DNA of 64,000 nt, from positions 1 to 64,000 of the forward strand of contig JBIKXS010000007.1 in the NCBI GenBank assembly GCA_044355655.1. Direction: 5' to 3'. This stretch comes from UBA3064 sp023258775. GTDB taxonomy: Bacteria > Pseudomonadota > Gammaproteobacteria > Burkholderiales > Burkholderiaceae_E. The first letter of the stretch is position 1. Each line of letters begins with the position of its first letter. Positions 8,593 through 17,596 of this stretch are shown piece by piece. A program made the translations under genes and the position numbers. Below the pieces are notes generated by a model. That model did not search any database. It was given only the letters and a program-made list of their open reading frames with translations, and was not told where the DNA came from.

Positions 8593-9537
8593 ATGCCGAT
8601 GACTATGGACTTGCAAGACCTTATCGCCTGGCCGCAGCAATGGCTCTTTGAGCAATGGATTCAGCCGTTGATGTTTGCGCTTGGCTGGGGGCAGGGCATT
8701 GACGCCGCTTTCGACGCGACCGAATGGCTGGTCTGGGGAGTTTATGAACTCATCTTCATGGTTTTAGTTTTGGGTTGGATTGAAAGACGTTGGCCCGCGG
8801 AAACGGTGACCGATCGTGCGGCAATCCAGGTCGACATGCTTTTTACCTTATTGCATCGGCTTGGACTATTTCCTCTCATCGCCTTCGCGGTCCTGGTGCC
8901 CTTGATGGACCGATTGGAAGCGAGCCTACGCTGGTGGGGCTTTTCTCGTCCGAATATCGATCAATGGCTGTCGATCGAATCATTGCCCTGGTTATCCTGG
9001 GTTCTTTATTTAATTATTTTCGATGCGCTGGATTATTGGATTCATCGTTTTCAACACCGATGGTCCTGGTGGTGGACGCTTCATGCGGTTCACCACAGTC
9101 AAAGGCAAATGACTTACTGGAGCGATCAACGCAACCACTTGTTCGACGATTTCCTTCGAGATGGTTTGCTCGCATTCGCAGCACTTTTGCTCGGGGCTGC
9201 ACCTGGGCAATTCGTGGCTTTTGTTGTGATTTCTAGGGTGGTGCAGAGCTACCAGCATGCCAACACCTCGCTGCGAGGCCCTGCATGGTTTCAGCGTGTG
9301 CTGGTGTCGCCGCAATTCCACAGGGTGCACCATGCCATGGGCATTGGGCATCAAGGAAAGGCCATGGGATGTAATTTTGCTGTGCTCTTTCCCTGCTGGG
9401 ATATGTTGTTTGGCACAGCCAATTTTGATGCGCGCTGCCATCCCACGGGCATTGCTGATCAGCTTGAGGGCAGGCAATATGGTGACGGCTTCTGGTCACT
9501 GCATTGGCGCGCCATACAGCGCTGGGTTGGATCATGA
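8593..9537 (+). CDS. Sterol desaturase / fatty acid hydroxylase family protein
   Basis: Integral-membrane di-iron oxygenase of about 314 residues. The histidine clusters of the superfamily are visible in order: HRFQH (HxxxH), HAVHH (HxxHH), QHANTS and HRVHH, flanked by four or more hydrophobic segments (for example LIFMVLVLGWIE and LPWLSWVLYLIIFDALDYW). Members hydroxylate or desaturate lipids, including fatty acids, sterols and carotenoids; the substrate here is unknown. The open frame extends back to a TTG at 8473 inside the previous gene, but ATG 8593 (or 8599/8605) begins just before the conserved region and is chosen. The stop overlaps the next start as ATGA. Confidence 0.82.
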   Translation: MPMTMDLQDLIAWPQQWLFEQWIQPLMFALGWGQGIDAAFDATEWLVWGVYELIFMVLVLGWIERRWPAETVTDRAAIQVDMLFTLLHRLGLFPLIAFAVLVPLMDRLEASLRWWGFSRPNIDQWLSIESLPWLSWVLYLIIFDALDYWIHRFQHRWSWWWTLHAVHHSQRQMTYWSDQRNHLFDDFLRDGLLAFAALLLGAAPGQFVAFVVISRVVQSYQHANTSLRGPAWFQRVLVSPQFHRVHHAMGIGHQGKAMGCNFAVLFPCWDMLFGTANFDARCHPTGIADQLEGRQYGDGFWSLHWRAIQRWVGS

Positions 9538-10436
9538 GACAAGCGCCTAAAGGACAAGCGCCTAAAGCCCTGGCACATTGCATCTGGCTCGGTTTTCGGG
9601 CGATGTTCAGGCCTGCGTACTGGTGGCTGGCCTTTTGGCCGGTTGCATTATCGGTCTTAGCGGTCGGGGGTTTGCTTTGGTGGCTGCTTCCGCCATTGCT
9701 TTCGGGAATCGAACAATATGTTCAAGCCTGGAAGTCGGTGTTGGTGCCTGATTCGGGTGGGTTTTCCGGTGGAGCGTCATTGCCCGGCGTAAGCGATCCA
9801 AGCCAAGGTGGATTTTCAGGTCCCGATTGGATGATCCCGGCCTTGGTTTTTCTCATCAAGATCATCAGTTCGCCGGCCGCTCTTTCAATCCTCGGTTGGG
9901 TGCTTGGCTTGTTGGCAGCGCTGCCTTTGTCCTGGCTTTTTGTTTTGCTGATTTCAGGGCTTTTTGTAACACCGGTTATTCGCGCCGATCTTTTACGAAG
10001 CGAATACCCCGAGCTTCAACACCGCAAGGCTGGTGGATGGTTTGGCGAAATGGGACAAACGGTCTGGATATTCGCAAAATTTGCGCTAGGTCTTTTGCTC
10101 TTGTTGCCGCTGTGGTTTTTTGCGCCCTGGCTTGCAACTATTTGCTTTATCGCACTCATGGCATGGTCGACGGCTTCGGTGTTTTTAATCGATTGCCTCT
10201 CGGGTCTTAGCACAGCCCCTCAGCGTAATGCGCTTGCGCAGGCTGAGCGTCCCGGCTTGTGGCTTCTTGGCGGCATGGTTTCCGCCATGGGCAGTTTCCC
10301 GCTGATGTGGTTGCTTGCGCCGATCTTTGCTTCGGTAGTCTTCGGCCACTTTACGCTCTCGCGTCTGAGTACCGCGGATGGCGATGGTATTGCGACTGAA
10401 AATTTAGACCTGCCCACGATTAGGATAAAGCCATGA
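9534..10436 (+). CDS. EI24/CysZ-like multi-pass membrane protein
   Basis: About 300 residues with six or so hydrophobic segments. The opening FRAMFRPAYWWLAFWPVALS is typical of the EI24 domain family, which includes the sulfate transporter CysZ. A periplasmic or loop region around residues 65-95 is Gly/Ser/Pro-rich. The start is the ATG at 9534, which overlaps the TGA of the hydroxylase gene (ATGA), so the pair is translationally coupled. Codons 2-12 contain a duplicated QAPKG. The function is unproven: sulfate uptake is possible, but no cysteine-pathway gene is near. Confidence 0.75.
   Translation: MRQAPKGQAPKALAHCIWLGFRAMFRPAYWWLAFWPVALSVLAVGGLLWWLLPPLLSGIEQYVQAWKSVLVPDSGGFSGGASLPGVSDPSQGGFSGPDWMIPALVFLIKIISSPAALSILGWVLGLLAALPLSWLFVLLISGLFVTPVIRADLLRSEYPELQHRKAGGWFGEMGQTVWIFAKFALGLLLLLPLWFFAPWLATICFIALMAWSTASVFLIDCLSGLSTAPQRNALAQAERPGLWLLGGMVSAMGSFPLMWLLAPIFASVVFGHFTLSRLSTADGDGIATENLDLPTIRIKP
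9538..9567 (+). repeat. 15-bp tandem duplication at the EI24 gene start
   Basis: GACAAGCGCCTAAAG occurs twice in succession immediately after the ATGA junction, duplicating RQAPK-type codons in frame. Confidence 0.88.
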
Positions 10437-10474
10437 GCCGGAAGCTCTCGGCATTAGGATGCAGCCATGACCGA
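10419..10474 (+). repeat. 34-bp period duplication of a stop/start junction
   Basis: ATTAGGATAAAGCCATGAGC begins at 10419 and a near copy, ATTAGGATGCAGCCATGACC, begins at 10453. The first copy carries the EI24 stop within an ATGA; the second carries the start codon of the next gene. A start that once overlapped the upstream stop appears to have been displaced 34 bases downstream. Confidence 0.75.
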
Positions 10475-11372
10475 TCAAATTGAACAAATCCTTCAGGACC
10501 AAGCCAACCACAACCAAGACGATCATAACCAAGACCCTCAGATGAAAGCCGCTGAGCAACCGAACCCTCAAGTCGACTCTGCGACTGACCAGGTTCGGTC
10601 CCCGCCGGGTGTTGGTTTGATCATTATTGGCGACGAAATTCTTTCGGGCAAGCGCCAGGACAAACATTTCTCAACCATCCTGCAAAAACTCAATGATCGA
10701 GGTATCGGGCTTGACTGGGTCCAGTACCTTGGCGACGATAGGCAGCGTCTTGCCCAATGCCTCAAGCAAAGTTTCGAGCGCGGTGATTGGGTCATCAGCT
10801 GCGGCGGGATCGGCGCAACGCCTGATGACCACACCCGCCAAGCCGCGGCGTCAGCCTTAGCCCTTGACATGGTCTTGCATCCCGAAGCAAAGCAACTCAT
10901 CAACGAGCGCTGCGCCGATATGGCCGCAGAGGGTCGGGGTAGCGCTGATATGAGTATTCCTGAAAATCAGCAAAGGCTGAAAATGGGTGAGTTCCCCTCA
11001 GGCGCATCGATCATTCCTAATCCGTACAACAAGATCCCAGGATTTTCGATCCGTAATCATTACTTTGTACCGGGATTTCCAGTCATGGCCTGGCCAATGG
11101 TTGATTGGGTGCTTGATCAGTGCTGGCGAGCACTGCATCATCGAGTCCAACATGAAGAGCGTTCGTTTATCGTCTATGAACTACCGGAATCTTTGGCAAC
11201 ACCTGTGATGGAGTCCGTGGAACGCAGTTTTCCTGGTGTCAAGGTTTTTAGTCTTCCTTCGATGGGCGGTGAGGGCGAACGGCGCCATATCGAGCTTGGC
11301 GTTAAGGCCGATCCCTCGCATATCGATCAGGCCTTTCAAGCACTCAAGGAAGGCATTGAGGCATTACGTTAA
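10467..11372 (+). CDS. Molybdopterin-binding / CinA N-terminal-like protein
   Basis: A 301-residue protein with a Gln/Asn/Asp-rich leader (residues 1-45), followed by a MoaB/Mog-type molybdopterin-binding domain: GLIIIGDEILSGKRQDKH, then ISCGGIGATPDDHTRQA (the GGxGxTxDD signature) and NPYNKIPGFSI. This is the N-terminal part of competence/damage-inducible protein A (CinA) without the C-terminal nicotinamide-nucleotide deamidase domain. The fold binds pterin or ADP-ribose-type nucleotides; the true substrate is unknown. The start is ATG 10467, with AGGATG upstream. Co-directional with the EI24 gene. Confidence 0.82.
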   Translation: MTDQIEQILQDQANHNQDDHNQDPQMKAAEQPNPQVDSATDQVRSPPGVGLIIIGDEILSGKRQDKHFSTILQKLNDRGIGLDWVQYLGDDRQRLAQCLKQSFERGDWVISCGGIGATPDDHTRQAAASALALDMVLHPEAKQLINERCADMAAEGRGSADMSIPENQQRLKMGEFPSGASIIPNPYNKIPGFSIRNHYFVPGFPVMAWPMVDWVLDQCWRALHHRVQHEERSFIVYELPESLATPVMESVERSFPGVKVFSLPSMGGEGERRHIELGVKADPSHIDQAFQALKEGIEALR

Positions 11373-11411
11373 GGCTCACGCTAAGCCTCGTTTTATGGGA
11401 GTAACCGAAGC

Positions 11412-14400
11412 ATGAACCACCCCAATGAGCTTCGCATGAAGCAAATTTCGCTCGATGACCGTTATGAGGCTCCTGAGGGCCTTGTCTATCTAACAGGCAC
11501 GCAGGCGCTGGTGCGCTTGCCGATGATGCAAAGGCAACGTGATCAGGCTGCTGGCCTTAATACAGCCGGATACATCAGCGGTTATCGAGGGTCGCCTGTC
11601 GGCGGCTATGATCAGGCGCTTTATAAGGCTGCCAAGCAGCTCAAAGCGCATCACATCAAGTTTCAGCCTGGGCTGAATGAAGATCTTGCGGCGACCGCCT
11701 TGTGGGGTACGCAGCAGTTACATATTCACGGCGACGGAAAGTACGACGGCGTGTTTGGCATCTGGTACGGCAAAGGTCCTGGGGTTGATCGAAGTGGGGA
11801 TGTGCTCAGGCATGCTAATCAGGCGGGTACCTCCCCGCATGGCGGTGTTTTGGCAATTGCCGGCGATGATCACGGCGCCAAGTCCTCAACCGTCGCTGCT
11901 CAAGTAGACCATATCTTCATCGCCGTATCGATGCCGGTGCTGGCACCGGCAACCGTCCAAGACTATATTGATTACGGTTTACACGGCTTTGCGATGTCTC
12001 GATTTGCCAGCGTGTGGGTGGCGATCAAGGCGGTGACCGATACTATTGAAGCCGCTGGCATTGTTGATGTCAGTCCCACGCGGATCCTGCCCGTTTTCCC
12101 GGCAGGTATTGAATGGCCAGCCGGGGGTATTCATGGGCGCTGGCCCGAAGAGCCATTTCCAAAGCTCGAAGAGCGTCTTGTCCGTTACAAGGTGCCTGCC
12201 GTACTCGCCTATGCACGTGCTAACCGCCTTGATCGCAACGTCTTCGGAGTTGCCGATCTCGAACGCGGTGGCGCCCCAGCACGCCTTGCGATTGTGTCAA
12301 GCGGTAAGGCTTGGTTAGACAGCATGCAAGCGCTTCAAGATCTCGGCATTGATCAGGCGAGCGCTGAACGTATCGGTCTTAAGGTCTTCAAAGTCGCCAT
12401 GCCTTGGCCGCTTGAGCCAAGTGGCGCTGCAGCCTTTGTGGAAGGCGCCGAGGAAGTCATGGTGATCGAAGAAAAGCGCTCACTTATCGAAAGCCAGTTA
12501 AAAGAGCAGTGCTACGGCAAGGCCGATGTGCCGCCAATTGTGGGTAAACGAGACCGCAATGGTCAAGCCTTGGTGCCAGAGGCTGGTGAGTTGTCGCCCG
12601 CTCTGTGTGCGAAGTTGATTGCACAGCGCTTATTGCCTCGGCTTGACCCGTCAGATCCGCATCAGGCAGCGGTGATTGCCAGCGTTAACCGGTATTTGCA
12701 GGCCTTGCAAACTCGTGAACAAGGGAGCGGAAAAAGCTTCCAAACTATTGAAAGAATTCCTTATTTTTGCTCAGGCTGTCCACATAACTCCTCCACCAAA
12801 GTACCCGATGGTTCGCGTGCTCATGCAGGCATCGGCTGCCATTACATGGCCATGTGGATGGACCGTTCCACAAGCACCTTTTCGCAAATGGGTGGCGAGG
12901 GGATGACCTGGGTAGGTCAGGCACCCTTTAGCAAGACCGAGCATGTCTTCCAAAACCTCGGTGATGGCACTTTTTTCCATTCGGGATCCTTAGCGATTCG
13001 CCACGCCCTGGCGAGCCGTACCCGCATCACCTATAAGATCCTCTTTAACGATGCGGTGGCGATGACTGGTGGCCAGCGTCACGATGGGCTTCTCAGCCCG
13101 CAAATGATTGCTCAGCTTGTTCGTGCCGAGGGTGTTGAACGTATCGAAGTTGTAAGCGACGAACCCGAGAAATATCCGGCCGGTTATTTCCCATCGAATG
13201 TATCGGTACATCATCGTCGCGAGCTTGATGCGGTGCAGCGAGGACTGAGGGAGTTCGATGGTGTTTCGGTGCTCATTTATGACCAAACCTGTGCGGCGGA
13301 GAAACGCCGGCGACGAAAGCGTGGCGCGTTTCCGGATCCACAACGCAGAGCCTTCATCAATGATGCCGTTTGCGAGGGTTGTGGTGACTGTGGTGTTCAA
13401 GCCAATTGCGTGTCGATTGAGCCGCTTGAAACCGATATGGGCCGCAAGCGGCGGATCAATCAAAGCAGCTGCAATAAGGACTTCTCCTGTGTGGAGGGCT
13501 TTTGTCCTTCTTTTGTAACGGTCGAAGGCGGTAAGCCAAGGCGAGGCAAAGCAGGCAAAGTCGGAGAAGACGCGCTTCGTTTGCAACTTCCTGAGGTCAC
13601 ACTGCCGGCATTAGACAAGCCTTACGCCCTGCTCGTCACAGGTATTGGTGGCACTGGGGTTGTCACCATCGGTGCCTTGCTCGGTATGGCTGCTCATCTT
13701 GAGGGCAAGGCAGTCACCGTACTTGATATGGCGGGGTTGGCGCAGAAAAACGGTGCGGTCATGAGTTTTGTGCGCTTTGCGACGCAGGTTGATGCGCTTC
13801 ACGCGCCACGCATTGGCCTTGCTTCGGCTGATGCTGTACTTGGTTGCGATGTCGTCGTGACCTCGGGTAAGGACGCGCTTTCCAAACTTCGCGCCGGCAC
13901 GCGGGTCATCGCCAATGTTGCGGCAACGCCCACAGCCGATTTCACGCGAAACACCGATTGGAAGTTTCCGCTCAGTTCCATGGAGTCGGCAATTGTCGAT
14001 GTCGTCGGGGAGGGGCAGGCTGATTTCGTGGATGCTAGCCGTTTGGCCACCGCCTTGTTGGGAGACTCGATTGCTGCAAACTTGTTTTTGCTTGGCTATG
14101 CCTGGCAAAAGAGCATGATCCCAGTGAGCGCCGAAGCCATCGAGCGTGCGATCGAGTTAAACGAAACCGCCGTTGAACAAAATAAGCAGGCCTTTTTGTG
14201 GGGGCGGCGTGCGGCGGTTGATCTGTATGCAGTCACATCGCTTGCACTCAACGCAAGGTCGGGCAGCCATGCCGCAGGTCAGGCGAAATCGATGGCGTCT
14301 TCGCTAAGTCAGGGTGAGTCCTTAGCAAGTGTTTCGAGCTTTGCAGCGCTGATGAGTCACCGAAAGGCGCATTTGCTGGCCTATCAAAATGAAGCCTTAG

Positions 14401-15161
14401 TAGCTCGTTTTGAGGCTTTGGTTCAACGCAGCGTGGACGTAGAGGCAAAGCTTCGTGTGCTTGCCAAGCTCTCGCCTGCAAGTCCGCTTGATGCGCTCGA
14501 CGCCATCGACACAAGGCCTTTGGCCGTGGCGGTGGCACGCTATTTTTCTAAGTTGCTCGCGTATAAGGATGAGTACGAGGTGGCAAGGCTGCATGCTGAC
14601 CCGTTATTTACCGCCAAACTTAACGAGCAATTCGAGGGCGACTTTCAGTTGCGATTTCATCTGGCACCGCCCTTGTTTGCCAAGCGTGATCAACAAGGGC
14701 GCCTGCTCAAGTCCGAGTACGGTCCTTGGATGATGAAAGCCTTTGGCTTATTGCAGCACCTCAAATGCTTGCGCGGTACGGCGTTTGATGTGTTTGGTCG
14801 CAGTGACGAACGACGCAAAGAGCGAGCCTGGATCGAGCGTTACGAGGCGAGTCTTCAGTCCGCACTTCAAAAGCTCGAGGCTTCATTTGATGATCTGGCA
14901 TCCCGTTCGCGTTTGACAGAGGCTTACCAGGCACTGGTTGTCCTTGCTCAGGTGCCCGAACACATCAGAGGCTATGGGCATGTCAAGGAGCGTCACTTTG
15001 AAGATGCCCAGAGCCGGTGGCAGCAGGCCAGTGAACGCTTTGAGTCGTCATTCCGCATGGATCAACAATCACCAAGTTCAAGTGCGCACGGGCTAGCTAG
15101 CAAATCTCAGGTTTCAACAAAGGTTGTTGAGCTTCGTCGCCAAAGCAGTACGGCAGTCTGA
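11412..15161 (+). CDS. Indolepyruvate ferredoxin oxidoreductase, fused subunits
   Basis: A giant 1249-residue 2-oxoacid:ferredoxin oxidoreductase with the alpha-type and gamma-type parts in one chain. The thiamine-pyrophosphate region includes GYRGSPVGGYD, GIWYGKGPGVDRSGD and SGCPHNSSTKVPDGS. An iron-sulfur segment carries clustered cysteines (CEGCGDCG, SSCNKDFSC, EGFCPSF). The gamma-like domain starts GIGGTGVVTIGALLG near residue 740. Family members oxidatively decarboxylate aryl pyruvates such as indolepyruvate to acyl-CoA, and in proteobacteria are linked to aromatic or branched amino-acid breakdown. GGGAG lies upstream of ATG 11412. It stands alone between the CinA-like gene and a strong terminator. 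Confidence 0.9.
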   Translation: MNHPNELRMKQISLDDRYEAPEGLVYLTGTQALVRLPMMQRQRDQAAGLNTAGYISGYRGSPVGGYDQALYKAAKQLKAHHIKFQPGLNEDLAATALWGTQQLHIHGDGKYDGVFGIWYGKGPGVDRSGDVLRHANQAGTSPHGGVLAIAGDDHGAKSSTVAAQVDHIFIAVSMPVLAPATVQDYIDYGLHGFAMSRFASVWVAIKAVTDTIEAAGIVDVSPTRILPVFPAGIEWPAGGIHGRWPEEPFPKLEERLVRYKVPAVLAYARANRLDRNVFGVADLERGGAPARLAIVSSGKAWLDSMQALQDLGIDQASAERIGLKVFKVAMPWPLEPSGAAAFVEGAEEVMVIEEKRSLIESQLKEQCYGKADVPPIVGKRDRNGQALVPEAGELSPALCAKLIAQRLLPRLDPSDPHQAAVIASVNRYLQALQTREQGSGKSFQTIERIPYFCSGCPHNSSTKVPDGSRAHAGIGCHYMAMWMDRSTSTFSQMGGEGMTWVGQAPFSKTEHVFQNLGDGTFFHSGSLAIRHALASRTRITYKILFNDAVAMTGGQRHDGLLSPQMIAQLVRAEGVERIEVVSDEPEKYPAGYFPSNVSVHHRRELDAVQRGLREFDGVSVLIYDQTCAAEKRRRRKRGAFPDPQRRAFINDAVCEGCGDCGVQANCVSIEPLETDMGRKRRINQSSCNKDFSCVEGFCPSFVTVEGGKPRRGKAGKVGEDALRLQLPEVTLPALDKPYALLVTGIGGTGVVTIGALLGMAAHLEGKAVTVLDMAGLAQKNGAVMSFVRFATQVDALHAPRIGLASADAVLGCDVVVTSGKDALSKLRAGTRVIANVAATPTADFTRNTDWKFPLSSMESAIVDVVGEGQADFVDASRLATALLGDSIAANLFLLGYAWQKSMIPVSAEAIERAIELNETAVEQNKQAFLWGRRAAVDLYAVTSLALNARSGSHAAGQAKSMASSLSQGESLASVSSFAALMSHRKAHLLAYQNEALVARFEALVQRSVDVEAKLRVLAKLSPASPLDALDAIDTRPLAVAVARYFSKLLAYKDEYEVARLHADPLFTAKLNEQFEGDFQLRFHLAPPLFAKRDQQGRLLKSEYGPWMMKAFGLLQHLKCLRGTAFDVFGRSDERRKERAWIERYEASLQSALQKLEASFDDLASRSRLTEAYQALVVLAQVPEHIRGYGHVKERHFEDAQSRWQQASERFESSFRMDQQSPSSSAHGLASKSQVSTKVVELRRQSSTAV

Positions 15162-15164
15162 ACG

Positions 15165-15200
15165 CGAAAAAAAACAGCTAGCGAAAGCTAGCTGTTTTAT
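15165..15200. terminator. Strong bidirectional rho-independent terminator
   Basis: A perfect 12-bp stem, AAAACAGCTAGC / GCTAGCTGTTTT, closes a GAAA tetraloop (15171-15198), with A and T tracts on either side. It sits just after the oxidoreductase stop and before the convergent phasin gene, so it can serve both. Confidence 0.93.
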
Positions 15201-15294
15201 CTACTTCCAAAAAACGCTTAGAAAACTAGGTGTTTTGTGAAAAGACTACTCGCTCGTATTGTATGAAACGGATGACCGGAAGTATTTGGGACGA

Positions 15295-15831
15295 TTAAGC
15301 AGCTTTACGGGGCGCCGTACGGGGAGCCTTGGTCACTGCTGCAACATTGGCTTCTGCCATTTCGACAACTTGGCGTGTGGTCTTGCTGACCTGATCCCAG
15401 GCACTGTTTGATGCTGCCATTGCACTCTTGACGAAGGAAACAACGCCTTCGGAACCTGCAGGCGCATTCTTGGCCATGCTTTCAATCGAAGCGAATACAT
15501 GCTTGTTGGCTTCGGTCATTTGGGTTTCGTAGAGCTTTGCGATTTCTGCGCTGGTTTCGCGCGCGATGTCGTAAACATGTTTCGCGTAAGCAGTCGCCTT
15601 GTCTGAGGCGGGTTGCATGCCTTGGGATGCGAGATCGGTCAGTGCTTTGGCGTCTTTGGCAGCGAGCAGCGCCTTGACTTGCTCATTGCTCTCGGTCATG
15701 GTTGCTTTGGTTGCCTGGAGTTGGAGTTCCATCATGCGCTCAAAACCTTCAACCGATTTCAATGCGACGGCATGAAGCGTATCGATGGCGGCTTTGTGAG
15801 CGGCGAGGTACTGATCGGGTGTCGTAAACAT
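15295..15831 (-). CDS. Phasin family protein (polyhydroxyalkanoate granule coat)
   Basis: A 178-residue, mostly helical, cysteine-free protein. It has the phasin-2 pattern: FTTPDQYLAAHKAAIDTLHA at the N-terminus, then heptad-rich helices (MMELQLQATKATMTE, KALTDLASQGMQPASDKA) and an Ala/Lys/Pro tail (APRTAPRKAA). Phasins coat PHB/PHA granules and regulate their size. AAAGGAA precedes the ATG at 15831. TGC-N3-GCA palindromes upstream resemble PhaR operators. No PHA synthase is in the window, so this is a stand-alone phasin locus. Confidence 0.9.
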   Translation of the reverse strand: MFTTPDQYLAAHKAAIDTLHAVALKSVEGFERMMELQLQATKATMTESNEQVKALLAAKDAKALTDLASQGMQPASDKATAYAKHVYDIARETSAEIAKLYETQMTEANKHVFASIESMAKNAPAGSEGVVSFVKSAMAASNSAWDQVSKTTRQVVEMAEANVAAVTKAPRTAPRKAA

Positions 15832-15982
15832 AAGGATTCCTTTTAAAAATTAAGATGAAGGCAAAGTCAGGTTAGAGGCCAATGAAGATCAAGGAGTAGG
15901 AGAGACTTACAACCGTTTTTATCGAGATGCTGCAGTGCACAAAATGAAGTTTATCCATCTCATCCAAATTGTCAAGCGATTT

Positions 15983-16019
15983 TGTTGCGATGCAACACGA
16001 CCTTTGTTTGTTGCATTGC
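15983..16019. promoter_or_regulatory. TGTTGC-N3-GCAACA palindrome pair, candidate PhaR operator
   Basis: A perfect inverted repeat TGTTGCGATGCAACA lies at 15983-15997, and a half-conserved partner TGTTGCATTGC at 16009-16019. They lie about 150 bases upstream of the phasin start and also upstream of the divergent HDAC-like gene. PhaR repressors of PHA-storing bacteria are known to bind TGC-N3-GCA-type sites; assignment here is inference. Confidence 0.45.
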
Positions 16020-16079
16020 GGCGACAGTCTGTTGCGCTGAAAAAGCAAAGCAGGAGGTTTCATTTTCTGTAGCGAACCT

Positions 16080-16985
16080 ATGAAGGCCTTTTATAGCGAT
16101 CATTTTGTATTGCCCTTGCCCAAGGGTCACCGATTTCCGATGGAAAAGTATCGATTGTTGAGGGAGCGTGTGGCAAACGAGCTTGCCGGTGTATCGCTCT
16201 GCGAAGCGCCCTCTGCGACTGATGGGCAACTTGCGCTTGCCCATCAACCGGCCTGGATCGAGAAAGTTTCAATGGGTACGCTTTCGCCGACAGAGCAACG
16301 GACGCTGGGTTTTCCCTGGTCGAAGGCCATGGCTGAGCGCTCAAGGCGCTCGGTGGGGGCAACGCTTGCTGCTTGCGACCTAGCCCGTGAGGATGGCTTT
16401 TCCGCCAATCTGGCCGGGGGAACCCACCATGCCTATGCCGATCACGGCGAAGGCTTTTGTTGCTTCAATGATGTAGCGGTCGCAGCCCGTTGGGTGCAGT
16501 CAAGGCGCTGGGCCCAGCAGGTCTTGTGCCTTGATTTGGACGTTCATCAGGGTAATGGTACCGCACGGATTTTTGCGAATGATCGATCGGTTTATACGCT
16601 GTCCTTGCATGGCGAAAAAAACTTCCCCTTTACGAAAGAGCAAAGCGATGCAGATTGGCCTTTGGCAGACGGTACAGGCGATGAACACTACTTAGCCTGT
16701 TTGGAAAAGGCTTTGGCTGCTGCAGAATCCTGCCGGCCCGATTGGGTGCTTTATGTAGCGGGAGCCGATGTTTACGAGGGTGATCGCTTGGGCCGCCTTG
16801 CGCTGAGCGGTGCTGGTATCGCTGAGCGCGATCGTATGGTTTTTGACTGGTGCACAGCAAGAGGCTTGCCTTGCGTGATTACCATGGGGGGTGGGTACGC
16901 TGTACCGATTGAAAACACGGTTGCGATTCATTTTCAAACAATCGCGCTAGCGGCAGATCAACAACATGCGAGAATACGGTCTTGA
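16080..16985 (+). CDS. Histone deacetylase-like zinc amidohydrolase (AcuC / acetylpolyamine type)
   Basis: A 301-residue class II-type deacetylase. The arginase-fold active site is intact: GGTHHAYADHGEGFCCFND (tandem His plus Phe-Cys-Phe-Asn), CLDLDVHQGNGTA (Asp and His zinc ligands) and YVAGADVYEGDRLG (third zinc-ligand Asp), ending VITMGGGYA. Bacterial relatives deacetylate proteins, acetoin-linked acetyl-CoA synthetase or acetylpolyamines; the substrate is unknown. ATG at 16080 begins right at the conserved N-terminus (MKAFYSDHFVLPLPKGH). An AGGAGG lies 22 bases upstream, unusually far. Divergent from the phasin gene. Confidence 0.88.
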   Translation: MKAFYSDHFVLPLPKGHRFPMEKYRLLRERVANELAGVSLCEAPSATDGQLALAHQPAWIEKVSMGTLSPTEQRTLGFPWSKAMAERSRRSVGATLAACDLAREDGFSANLAGGTHHAYADHGEGFCCFNDVAVAARWVQSRRWAQQVLCLDLDVHQGNGTARIFANDRSVYTLSLHGEKNFPFTKEQSDADWPLADGTGDEHYLACLEKALAAAESCRPDWVLYVAGADVYEGDRLGRLALSGAGIAERDRMVFDWCTARGLPCVITMGGGYAVPIENTVAIHFQTIALAADQQHARIRS

Positions 16986-17108
16986 TGAGTCTTTTGCTTC
17001 GTTGCTGATCCAAGGCCGATGGTTGTCGCTAAGCCTTGTTGTTGATTAGGCCTGCAAGCAATAACCCGAATGCTCGCCCGTATTGCCCATGTTTATCGTA
17101 GAAACGTC

Positions 17109-17585
17109 ATGACTTCAAGAACAGCGCGAAGCCTTCGCGGCGACTTTCCGCATTTGCATCTCATCACGACACGATGGCATGACAACGACGTCTACGGACA
17201 CGTCAATAATGTTCAGTACTACGCTTTTTTCGATACCGTTGTCAATCAGTACTTGCTCGAGCGCCACGTACTTGATTTTGAGCACGGTGAGGTTATTGGC
17301 TTAGTGGTTGAGACGGCTTGCCAATACTTCGAACCAATTGCCTTTCCAGAGATCGTGATTGCAGGCTTACGCGTTGCGCGAGTTGGCAACAGCAGTGTTC
17401 GCTATGAAATTGGTTTGTTCCGGGGCGAAGCTTCCGATACGCTTGATGTGTTCTCAGCGAGCAACGCACCAGCAATCGCTGAGGGACATTTCGTTCATGT
17501 TTACGTCGATCGACTCAACCGCCGGCCTAAAAGCTTGCCTGCGGCCCTGCGTGAGGCGCTTGAGGCTATCCAGTCAGCATCTTAA
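17109..17585 (+). CDS. Acyl-CoA thioesterase, YbgC/4-hydroxybenzoyl-CoA type
   Basis: A hot-dog-fold thioesterase of about 158 residues. The signature TTRWHDNDVYGHVNNVQYY carries the catalytic Asp region and the GHVNN helix. Family length and conserved sequence favour ATG 17109, although the frame is open from an ATG at 17070; neither has a good ribosome-binding site. It probably hydrolyses short- or medium-chain or aromatic acyl-CoA. It is followed 11-14 bases later by the nitroreductase gene, implying co-transcription. Confidence 0.83.
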   Translation: MTSRTARSLRGDFPHLHLITTRWHDNDVYGHVNNVQYYAFFDTVVNQYLLERHVLDFEHGEVIGLVVETACQYFEPIAFPEIVIAGLRVARVGNSSVRYEIGLFRGEASDTLDVFSASNAPAIAEGHFVHVYVDRLNRRPKSLPAALREALEAIQSAS

Positions 17586-17596
17586 ACAAGGATACT

